Below are positions 1 to 6,867 of a stretch of DNA of 10,517 nt, in pieces. The position numbers and the translations under genes are program-made. The stretch comes from Entamoeba histolytica HM-1:IMSS (Eukaryota > Evosea > Mastigamoebida > Endamoebidae), in contig NW_001915045.1 of the NCBI RefSeq assembly GCF_000208925.1, forward strand, positions 22,864-33,380, given 5' to 3'. How positions within the stretch are numbered: position 1 is the first letter of the stretch; every line of letters starts with the position of its first letter. The notes below the pieces were generated by a model, which saw only the letters and a program-made list of their open reading frames with translations, did not search any database and was not told where the DNA came from.

Positions 1-125
1 AATATAAATAAGAAAAATCTAAATAATATAAACATAAAAAACATAAAATAAGAAGAATATAATAATATATAGATAATAAGAAGAATACAATGATATAAAT
101 AATATAAACAGAGAAATAAATATAT

Positions 126-155
126 AAAAATACGATAGATAAAAATACGATAGAT
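126..155. repeat. Two exact 15-bp tandem copies
   Basis: The unit AAAAATACGATAGAT occurs twice back to back (126-140 and 141-155), and the next bases (AAAAG) begin a third copy that diverges. It is a minor microsatellite-like duplication in AT-rich spacer with no evident function. Confidence 0.8.
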
Positions 156-338
156 AAAAGAATATGAATAATAAAAATAAATAAATATGAATAATCAAAT
201 AATCTATTTCATTAATATTTCATACAAAATGAATACAAATGATTATAAAATATAAACATAAATATTTACATATTCTGTATTTATCATATTTTTTATTTTT
301 ATTTTAGGAGCAAAATATAATAAATGGAAAATTCTATG

Positions 339-358
339 GATGCAAATTACTTTGCATC
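339..358. repeat. Perfect 8-bp inverted repeat (hairpin) with T-rich tail
   Basis: GATGCAAA (339-346), a four-base loop TTAC and TTTGCATC (351-358) form a perfect stem, followed on the plus strand by a T-rich run. GATGCAT recurs at 384-390, again followed by a T-run, so the TGCAT plus T-tract unit is imperfectly repeated about 31 bp apart. It could be a structured RNA end, a transposon end or chance in AT-rich DNA; no partner gene is seen. Confidence 0.5.
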
Positions 359-400
359 TTTTTTCTTTTTTGTAAATTATTTAGATGCATTTTTTCTTTG

Positions 401-825
401 CTAATTTTCGTGCTCGTTTTGTATTTCAATCATTTCTTTTCTTTGATTTCTATTTTGTTTCTTATTTTGATATTGTTTGTACCTTCTTTGAGTGTTATTA
501 TGGTATTTATTTCTATTATATTGATATTGTTTATTTCTATTGAAATTATTATTAAAGTGGTTATGACGATGATTATGAATGAAGTGATGAGTGAAATGAT
601 TTGTATCAACTATGTTGTGATAGTTATGGTTATAATTATTATTGTAATGATTATTGTGATTGTTCATGTATCTCTGTCAATACAGATAATACCTATTTTC
701 ACTCATTCTTCTATCATTTATATTTCTTGGTTGATATGAATTTCTTCTTCTTTGGTTATTTGTTTTTCTATATTTTTTGTGGTGTCTCTGACATGCTATC
801 TTTTTTTTATAAATGAAATTATTGA
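401..825 (-). pseudogene. Asn/His/Arg-rich broken reading frame, unrecognised
   Basis: The minus strand reads open from about 820 down to 401, interrupted by one in-frame TGA at about 677-679. The part before the stop is basic (runs such as RHHKKYRK and NQRRRNSYQPRN). The part after it is dominated by Asn and His (NNHNNHYNNNYNHNYHN), then becomes Asn/Arg/Lys-rich. No domain is recognised. The plus strand of the same DNA gives a hydrophobic Ile/Val-rich frame, which I take to be its shadow. It may be a decayed low-complexity gene or non-coding strand-biased DNA; a retroelement remnant starts directly beside it on the opposite strand. Confidence 0.3.
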
Positions 826-1661
826 AAAGAAAAAAGAAAAAGAAGTAGTAATAGAAATAAAGAAATTAATGACAAATACATCAAAAAATGGAAGTGTCAT
901 CAAATTAGTGGATATTTTAGAAGATGGTTCATGTCAAAAGGAGTAGATAAAACTACTACAGTGAAAGCATTGAAGTCCATCAATATTAAAAAGAATGCAT
1001 TTCTCCAATTAACTAAAATGCAAGATGGAGCAATATTTTGTGGGTATAGAAAATCAAAAATAATGAAAAATGAAAGATTAAAATACTCCACACTTTGTAA
1101 AGACAAGATAGCTACAGTAGAACACATTCTACTATCTTGTATTGGTCGTAAAAATCACATATGGAAAAACATGACAATATTGGCATTATAATATTGATTA
1201 ATAAGAAAATATACAGGAAATAATCAATATAAAAACCACCATATGAAACAATGTTACAATATAAAGACATCACAATGATATGGAACAAACAAATAATGCA
1301 TAAAAGTGATGGACAATATCACAAAATACCAGATATATATGTATTAGATAAAAAGAATAAAACTTGTCTATTATTTGATATGACTATTGTTGCTGATCAC
1401 AATATTAATGGAGAATATTGGAAGAAAAGAAATATGTATAAAGAATTAAAGAATATGCTAATGAAAATAGAAAAGTTAAAAGATGTCAAAATAAATGGAG
1501 TAGTAATCTCAATAAATGGATTAATAAATAAAGAAAGTAATAAATTAATTAAATAATTAAAAATTGAAATTGACATCGAGAAAGAAGTTAAAAACCTTGT
1601 AATAAAAAACATGATGGATGTTATTAAGCATATTGAAATCACTATCAAACATACTCAGTAG
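826..1661 (+). pseudogene. Decayed C-terminal part of a non-LTR retrotransposon polyprotein (zinc knuckle + REL-type endonuclease)
   Basis: In the first frame (826-1191) the protein runs through HQISGYFRRWF and MQDGAIFCGYRKSKIM to LCKDKIATVEHILLSC. This matches in order the region before, and the C-x8-H-x4-C part of, the CCHC knuckle of R2/R4-type elements. A frameshift and stops follow. A second frame (about 1233-1556) starts PPYETMLQYKDITMIWNKQI and has the endonuclease signature PD-x14-D (PD at 1329-1334, D in LLFDM), then K..MYKELKN and KINGVVISINGL, the usual tail of this family. After one TAA at 1554-1556 the same frame continues to TAG at 1659-1661. Reverse transcriptase, N-terminal domains and first knuckle Cys are missing. 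It is therefore a dead, 5'-truncated copy, as target-primed insertion often leaves. Entamoeba LINEs carry such an endonuclease; the exact element is not identified. Confidence 0.75.
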
Positions 1662-1836
1662 AAATTTTAGATGAAGACTTGGTGAGTGGATTAGTCTCCT
1701 TGAGTTATTAACAATAGAAGCTATTTCTATTAATACTTAATTAATTGCTTTATTATTTATTTACTTTTTCATTAAATAATTTATTTCTTTTTGAAATAAA
1801 TTAAAAATTATAACTTTAAAAGCTTAAAATATTAAC

Positions 1837-2147
1837 TTATTCAGCTTTTGGAGCTTTCTTAGCAATTTCAACGACATGAATATCCTTTGGAATAGCCTTC
1901 TTGAGTTCTTCAGCTTTGGCTTTATCAGCACAAATGTAAGTATAAAGATATTTAGCACATCTAACCTTGAATTTGGTGTTTTCACCGTTGGTTTTGACAC
2001 GAACGGCACGGATAGAGCCGGATTTCAAAAGTTTTAAAATTTGTTTGAATTCTTGAACTTGTTTTGGCTAAAAGTTGTTAGTCATATCGTTCACTTATTT
2101 TATATTACTTTAAATGAATTTATAAAAGATGTATAATAACAAACCAT
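1837..2147 (-). CDS. RPL38: 60S ribosomal protein eL38
   Basis: Small basic protein of the large ribosomal subunit. Spliced, it is 77 residues, starting MPKQVQEFKQILKLL and containing the family core NTKFKVRCAKYLYTYICADK followed by KAEELKKAIP. The family is usually about 70 residues; the extra length is a short Lys/Ala-rich C-terminus ending KKAPKAE. Exon 1 codes only the initiator Met (2145-2147). The 77-nt intron starts GTTTGT and ends TTTTAG; exon 2 is 2067-1837. Without the splice the frame has a stop directly before PKQ, and removing the intron restores the expected MPKQ start, which strongly supports the model. Upstream lie an AAACCCT box and a GAACT element. Confidence 0.96.
2068..2144 (-). 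other. Intron of eL38 gene (77 nt)
   Basis: Donor GTTTGT follows the ATG directly; acceptor is TTTTAG. Both fit the usual Entamoeba intron ends. Removal joins ATG to CCA AAA CAA, the canonical MPKQ start of eL38. Confidence 0.93.
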
Positions 2148-2159
2148 CCTACTCTTTTC

Positions 2160-2170
2160 AAATTTAGTTC
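2160..2170 (-). promoter_or_regulatory. GAACT-type element upstream of eL38
   Basis: On the minus strand GAACTAAATTT lies 12 nt before the eL38 ATG. It resembles the GAAC core-promoter element described for Entamoeba histolytica genes. The identical 11-mer lies upstream of the ORF at 2358-2750. Confidence 0.5.
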
Positions 2171-2176
2171 TCTCAT

Positions 2177-2185
2177 AGGGTTTTT
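2177..2185 (-). promoter_or_regulatory. AAACCCT box upstream of eL38
   Basis: Minus-strand AAAAACCCT, 29 bp upstream of the start codon and just upstream of the GAACT element. I see the AAACCCT core only three times in the window, always before translation-related genes. Confidence 0.45.
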
Positions 2186-2357
2186 ATTTTTTCATTATTT
2201 TCTTTTTAATAAATTAAAAGTAATAAATTATTTTATTATAGATATTATTATAAACTTTTTCTTTTATTTTTTTCCTTTTTTGAAAATATTAAAAGGAAAA
2301 TTTATTTAAAAATTATAAAATAAAATCTTAGGTAAAATTTATGGAAAAGAAGTGAAA

Positions 2358-2750
2358 TTACAATAGAGAAAAGATAGGACTGGAATTACACTGTCCTGAT
2401 GAAAATGAAGCACTTATTGATTCAGAAACTGAAGTGGGTTGATTTTTAATTGTTGTTGGTGGATGAATTTGTAAAGTACGTTTTGTTTGTTGAGAATTTA
2501 ACAGGTTTTTAGAAGAAGTAGAAGAAAGTAATTGATTGTCTGTGTAAGGTGTTGTTGGTATTAATGGATGGCTATAGTGATGGGTTTCAGCAAATCCCAT
2601 TGTAAATGAAAGTTTTATTGGAATTGAAGTTATTTCAGGAGTAGAATTAGCTTTTTTATAATGGGGAGGTATTGATGGAACAGATTTTGAAGGTACACTT
2701 AATAATGTGTGGGTTGTTGTTTTAGAAGAATATGAACGAACAATTGACAT
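2358..2750 (-). CDS. Ser/Thr/Pro-rich protein of 130 residues, unrecognised
   Basis: The frame is open from ATG at 2750 (MSIVRSYSSKTTTHTLL) to TAA-type end at 2358. An upstream TTG at 2759 is in frame but unlikely to be used. Ser, Thr and Pro dominate, with short motifs such as SVPSIPPHYKK, HPLIPTTPYTDN and SESISASFSSGQ. There is no signal peptide, membrane segment or known domain, and it looks intrinsically disordered. It lies 83 bp behind the kinase stop on the same strand. A GAACTAAATTT element 22 nt before the ATG argues that it is transcribed. The short spacing would fit a real gene in a compact genome, but a chance ORF cannot be excluded. Confidence 0.5.
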   Translation of the reverse strand: MSIVRSYSSKTTTHTLLSVPSKSVPSIPPHYKKANSTPEITSIPIKLSFTMGFAETHHYSHPLIPTTPYTDNQLLSSTSSKNLLNSQQTKRTLQIHPPTTIKNQPTSVSESISASFSSGQCNSSPIFSLL

Positions 2751-2772
2751 ATAAAACAATGGTTTTAAATTG

Positions 2773-2783
2773 AAATTTAGTTC
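2773..2783 (-). promoter_or_regulatory. GAACT-type element upstream of the Ser/Thr-rich ORF
   Basis: Minus-strand AATGAACTAAATTT (core 2773-2783) is close to the published Entamoeba GAAC box, and an AATTTAAAACC TATA-like stretch follows it before the ATG at 2750. The 11-mer core is identical to that of eL38. Confidence 0.5.
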
Positions 2784-2833
2784 ATTTAATAAAAGAAAAA
2801 TAAAAGAAAAAATAAGTTGAAGTAAAAATTGTT

Positions 2834-4018
2834 TTATTTAAAAAATGGATGAAGTAAACAATTTTCAATACTAATTCTTTGATTCACATCAACTACTAAC
2901 ATCCTTTTTATTAGGTCTATTAATAATGGGTTTCTATTATTCCAATCTTCTTTAAATATTATTTCTCCTTTTAAAATACTTTCTATATATTGGTTATTAG
3001 TTCTTGAAAATGGTGGATAACCACATACCATTACAAATAATAAAACCCCAGAACTCCAAACATCAACTTTACTTCCATCATAAGGTGTTCCATTATATAA
3101 TTTTTTTAATATTTCAGGTGCAATGAATAAATCACTACCACAAACAGTAGATGCTAAATGGGAAGTAGTGTCTATTCTTCTACTTAGTCCAAAGTCAGTT
3201 ATTTTAATAAAATAATCTAATTTATTAACAAATAAAATATTTTCTGGTTTAATATCTCTGTGAATAATATTATGTACTTTAATATATTTTAAAGCAGAAA
3301 GAATTTGATAAATAACAACTTTACTATGTTCTTGAGAAAATGTATTATTGATAATTCTTTCATAAAGGTCTCCACCATTTAATCTTTCCATAATAAGAAA
3401 TATATGTTTATTAGTGATATAAACTTTTTCAAGTTTGATAATATTTGGATGTTCTAATGATTGCATGATATTAATTTCATTTTGAAACATTGTTGTTTTT
3501 TTAACAGAACTATTTTTGATTATTTTTATTGCATAGAGATTGTTTGATTCTTTTGAAATTGCTTCTCTAACTATTGAAAATCCACCACTTCCTAAATAAT
3601 TTCCAATTTCATAATCATACTGAGGTCCTCCATTTTGTTTATCATCTTCTTCAACTTCATTTTCAATGAAACAATAATGAATAGAGTTTTCTTTTTTAGG
3701 GTGGAATAAACTTATTTCATCATAGCAATGGATTTGAGTCTCATCAAATAAATCTCCATTAACATATGAGCCATTTGAACTAAAATCTCTTGCAGTAATT
3801 ATTGATATGCCATCAATAATTCTTCTTTGAATTTGAAGATGAGTTGCACTAATATATGAATTAAATGAGAAACATTTTTGATAATTTCTTCCAAGTAAAG
3901 TCTAGCAATTATTATTTGCTCAATAAATAGAATAAACATAACAAACAAATGAATCAAATAGTAGAATATCTTCATATCCAATTGTTTCTGACTTTAGACA
4001 TCCCCATGGGTAAGTCAT
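2834..4018 (-). CDS. FHA-domain serine/threonine protein kinase, Chk2/Rad53/Cds1-like
   Basis: Spliced product of 379 residues. Exon 1 (4018-3947) codes MTYPWGCLKSETIGYEDIL...; exon 2 is 3901-2834. An FHA domain at about residues 20-100 has its phosphothreonine-binding features: LLGRN (26-30), S42-x2-H45, and DFSSNGSYVNG (63-73). The kinase domain fills about 121-379: Gly loop GSGGFS (128-133), YAIK Lys150, likely helix-C Glu166, HRDIKPEN with Asp240, DFG at 260-262, CGSDLFIAPE ending at 287, and DVWSSGVLLFVMVCGYPPF. The order FHA then kinase and the sequence style place it with Chk2/Rad53 checkpoint and CaMK-group kinases, which act in the nucleus after DNA damage. Only 24 residues precede GRN, so there is no N-terminal SQ/TQ cluster. 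All catalytic residues are present. Specific pathway is inference. Confidence 0.92.
3902..3946 (-). other. Intron of the FHA-kinase gene (45 nt)
   Basis: Donor GTTTGT after ...LLFDSF, acceptor TTGCTAG before TLLGRN. Phase 0. Without removal the frame hits the stop formed by TAG. Splicing joins the PWG... start to the GRN motif of the FHA domain, which must be contiguous. Confidence 0.9.
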
Positions 4019-4352
4019 TATTATCTTCTTCTTAATGAAATTATTTAATTTAGATTTACAAACTAAGAAACAAGCTTCTAGTTTATTTTTAAATTTTTAT
4101 TCATGTTAATATTTCTTTGTCAAAACAGTTATTTTTATATTACATTCTATGTTTCTATTCTATTGTTGATTAATGATATGTTGTGATTGTTTAATAGCTA
4201 GAATAACAGCTTTAAAAAGTTTTAACAGAACAATAAACAAAAGAATGGATAGAGATAAAAGAAGATAAAAATAGAAAAGAAAAAAGAAAAAACATAAATT
4301 CAAAAAAACCCTAAAAATGTACTTTAAAAAAAATTAAAGAGGTTTTAAAGGA
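4019..4352. promoter_or_regulatory. Divergent intergenic region between FHA-kinase and UTP4-like gene
   Basis: 334 bp separate the two divergent start codons, so it should hold both promoters. The UTP4 side has the AAACCCT box (4302-4312) and TATA-like stretches ACTTTAAAAA (4321-4330) and GGTTTTAAAGG (4340-4351 area). The kinase side (about 4019-4100) has no GAACT or AAACCCT motif. No extra exon or RNA gene is recognised. Confidence 0.6.
4302..4312 (+). promoter_or_regulatory. AAACCCT box upstream of UTP4-like gene
   Basis: Plus-strand AAAAAAACCCT, ending 40 bp upstream of the ATG. Same core and orientation relative to the gene as in the eL38 and DTWD1-like upstream regions. Confidence 0.45.
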
Positions 4353-6443
4353 ATGAAGTGTCATATAACTCAATTTGGAAGGATTGTGCCATCAGGAATT
4401 GAGAGACTTTGTTATTCACCTGACAACAAATACTTAGCGTGTACACGAGAAGATGGGATAGTTGAAATTTATTTATCTAAAACCAAATCATTATTACATC
4501 AACTTCCAATATTTCCTTCAAAACACTCATGTTGTGCAGCTTGTTGGAGTGACACAACATTGTTTGTTGGAGGAACAACAAAACAAGTATTTGGAATAAA
4601 CCCAGAAACTGGGATGATAAAAACAAGTATTAACGTATCATCAAATGTAACATGTTTAGCATATTCAGAGTCATTATTTATTGGTACAGACAAAGAGTTT
4701 ATTGAATTTTATTCACCATCACAAGACGATCCCGATTCTCTTTGGCTTATGGGAAGACTTAATCATTCAAAAGGAAAAACAACGTGTATTAATATCAAAG
4801 GTGAACTTGTTTTTGCTGGAACCTCTGAAGGAGTTATCTTTGGTTGGATTAAAAAACAAAAAAAATTTGAATTAATATTTGCTGTTTATGCTACTGACAG
4901 ATTGAGAGAAGTTAAATACAATAAGTCAAGAGATGAAATAGCACAACCACTTGATGAAATTAGAAGACTTGAAGAAGAGAAAATTCCAGAAAATGAAAGA
5001 AAAACAAAAAGTACAGCAATCATGGCAATTGAAATTATGGATCAACGTACTGTTGCTGTTGGACTCGTTTATGGAAAGATACAAATATGGGATATTGTTA
5101 CTATGACAATTATTGCAGAGTTTAGAGAACATCAAGCAGATGTATTATGTCTAAAAAGTGCTACATTAAATGGAGAAGCTGTATTATTTGGATCAGGTGT
5201 AGATCATAAAATTGTATTATTAAAAGAAGTTAATGGAAAGTGGACATGTTGTGGAAGAGTAAGACAACACTCACATACGGTAAAATCACTTGATATATCA
5301 AATGAAGGAATATTAGTAAGTGGAGGAGTAGATACAATTATTTTATTTAGGTCAATAAATGATATGAATCAATTAACATATAGAATCTTTCCTATTGGAG
5401 TTGACTCACCAAAAGCTAAAGTATGTAGTACTGCTGATATGGTTGTTGTTCATGAAGTAGATAATAACTTTAATTTTTATCAATTGGCAATACCATCAAC
5501 TGAATGTGAAAAAGGAAAATATGAAATTGATAGAGAATATTCATGCTATTTTACTATGAAATTATCTAAAAAACATCAAATTACTACATTTGATTTAAAT
5601 TCACAATGTTCAATACTTGTTGTAGGAACAAAAGACTTAATACGAATATTTGGAATAGACAAGAAAACAGCTCCATGGAATATTATTAAAGAAGACATTA
5701 ATGTTAATGGTGTTGTTAAAAAAGTCTATGTTAATAATAATTGCCTTATTACAATTATGACTGATGGTACAATAATTACTTCAGAAATTAATTTTGATGG
5801 AAAAGAATTAACAATTAAAGAAGAAAAGAGAGGTATCTTTTCACCAATGTACTCAATTTATAATGAAGAAATGAATATAATAGGATTAACTGAATTAAAA
5901 AATGGACAATGCCAATTAGTATTAATTGATTTAAATACAATGGAAAGTAAATCAATAAAATTAATTGGTGAATTTATTCCTAAAAAAGTAACAAAAAAAG
6001 ATAAAATGATATATGTTACTGGAATAAAAGGAGAGTTTATTTGTTATAATTATGATAATTATACTGTTGACCCACGTACAACTGGTATTAAAAAAATTAC
6101 TTCCCAAAATGAAATTGGTAGTGAAAGAATATACTTTGACCCATTATGTGAAGATAACTTTGTTGTGTTATCTCGTGAAACAATTACTTATGAAAATATT
6201 CATTCCAAAATTCATAAAGGTCAGTTTACTTGGTCTAAATTAAATAATTTACCAAGAACACTTGAAACTATTTCTCAATTCCCTTCAAAAATTAGTAAAA
6301 AATACGGAATAATTGTTGGAGGTGGATTTAATTTAAAAGGTGATTTAATTGTAGTTACACAACAATGGCTATCAATATTACAATCACTCCCAGAACCATT
6401 TAGATTCTACAATAAGATGAATAAATTAGTTAAAGTGAATTGA
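4353..6443 (+). CDS. UTP4: UTP4/cirhin-like WD-repeat protein of the small-subunit processome
   Basis: A 696-residue, intron-free WD40-type protein, close to the length of human cirhin (686). Its start (VHITQFG-like, then IVPSGIERLCYSP and LACTREDGIVEIY, residues 11-40) matches the N-terminus typical of UTP4 (VPSGI...S+.DG.VEIY). Later repeat-like segments include AVGLVYGKIQIWD (235-247), LFGSGVDHKIVLL (278-290) and LVSGGVDTIILFR (321-333). A charged insert (about 185-220, DEIRRLEEEK) interrupts an early propeller blade. UTP4 belongs to the t-UTP/UtpA subcomplex that binds nascent pre-rRNA and is needed for 18S processing in the nucleolus. The C-terminal half diverges more. The start is supported by the family match and the upstream AAACCCT box. 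Family assignment is confident; function is by homology. Confidence 0.85.
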   Translation: MKCHITQFGRIVPSGIERLCYSPDNKYLACTREDGIVEIYLSKTKSLLHQLPIFPSKHSCCAACWSDTTLFVGGTTKQVFGINPETGMIKTSINVSSNVTCLAYSESLFIGTDKEFIEFYSPSQDDPDSLWLMGRLNHSKGKTTCINIKGELVFAGTSEGVIFGWIKKQKKFELIFAVYATDRLREVKYNKSRDEIAQPLDEIRRLEEEKIPENERKTKSTAIMAIEIMDQRTVAVGLVYGKIQIWDIVTMTIIAEFREHQADVLCLKSATLNGEAVLFGSGVDHKIVLLKEVNGKWTCCGRVRQHSHTVKSLDISNEGILVSGGVDTIILFRSINDMNQLTYRIFPIGVDSPKAKVCSTADMVVVHEVDNNFNFYQLAIPSTECEKGKYEIDREYSCYFTMKLSKKHQITTFDLNSQCSILVVGTKDLIRIFGIDKKTAPWNIIKEDINVNGVVKKVYVNNNCLITIMTDGTIITSEINFDGKELTIKEEKRGIFSPMYSIYNEEMNIIGLTELKNGQCQLVLIDLNTMESKSIKLIGEFIPKKVTKKDKMIYVTGIKGEFICYNYDNYTVDPRTTGIKKITSQNEIGSERIYFDPLCEDNFVVLSRETITYENIHSKIHKGQFTWSKLNNLPRTLETISQFPSKISKKYGIIVGGGFNLKGDLIVVTQQWLSILQSLPEPFRFYNKMNKLVKVN

Positions 6444-6518
6444 TTTTTTTTTTTGTTTGGTTAGAAAACAATTTTAAAGGAAGGGAAATATTAAAACTTA
6501 AAACTAATTAAAAGTAAA

Positions 6519-6758
6519 ATGCAACAAACAGAAAAAGCTCTTCAATTTCTTCAGTCACTTATTCAAGAACAAGACGATAGTTCAACTCAGCCTGAAGAAA
6601 ATGGTCAATGGTTAACAGTAATTATCATGGTTGTACTTACACTAGTATTAATTATTTTAATTATCATTGGACTAGCGATTGTTTTGATTATGAGAAGTAG
6701 AACATTTAAGAGACGGGGGTATGACTTATTTAACCCAAAATATGAATTAACCAAATAA
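6519..6758 (+). CDS. Small single-pass membrane protein with tyrosine sorting-type motifs
   Basis: A 79-residue protein, not recognised as a named family. Residues 1-30 are polar and acidic (EQDDSSTQPEEN); 31-58 form one long hydrophobic segment (WLTVIIMVVL...LIM). The basic stretch RSRTFKRR (59-66) should keep the C-terminus in the cytosol and the N-terminus in the lumen or outside. There is no cleavable signal, so it would be a signal-anchor protein with N-out topology. The short tail contains GYDLF (67-71, a GYxx-hydrophobic signal about nine residues from the membrane) and NPKY (72-75, an NPxY motif). It lies 75 bp behind the UTP4-like gene on the same strand, with TTTTAAAGGAAGG upstream. 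Size, hydrophobic span and clean ATG make it a likely real gene. Confidence 0.72.
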   Translation: MQQTEKALQFLQSLIQEQDDSSTQPEENGQWLTVIIMVVLTLVLIILIIIGLAIVLIMRSRTFKRRGYDLFNPKYELTK

Positions 6759-6867
6759 TAAAAATTAATAAGCAAAGTTATTTCTTTCTTCTCCTCCTTT
6801 TATTTTACTTTTTCTTTATATACTTTTTTAAATAAAATTATTTCTTATTGAAAAAGAATTATTAAAT

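Larger units (their letters stand above)
1..397. other. AT-rich spacer, no gene seen
   Basis: The first 400 bases are almost entirely A and T with recurring words such as AATAAGAAGAATA and ATAAATAATATA. No open frame of useful length and no RNA gene are recognisable. It contains a short tandem duplication (126-155) and a hairpin (339-358), listed separately. The style resembles the far right end of the window, so it may be repeat-derived spacer, but I cannot assign a family. Confidence 0.6.

Noticed and set aside
398..739. Plus-strand Ile/Val/Phe-rich frame resembling a membrane protein
   Set aside because: Same compositional artefact: it is the pyrimidine-rich complement of an Asn/His-rich frame, with no conserved feature.
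1824..2009. Alternative minus-strand frame overlapping eL38
   Set aside because: Shadow of the eL38 coding exon; it has no family match, while eL38 is unambiguous.
3488..3490. ATG at the Met of MFQNE as start of the kinase
   Set aside because: It would remove the Gly loop, the catalytic Lys150 and the whole FHA domain, all of which are open and conserved upstream.
3799..3981. Separate small minus-strand ORF at the 5' end of the kinase gene
   Set aside because: It reads the kinase intron and FHA exon in the wrong frame. The spliced gene explains this stretch with FHA motifs.
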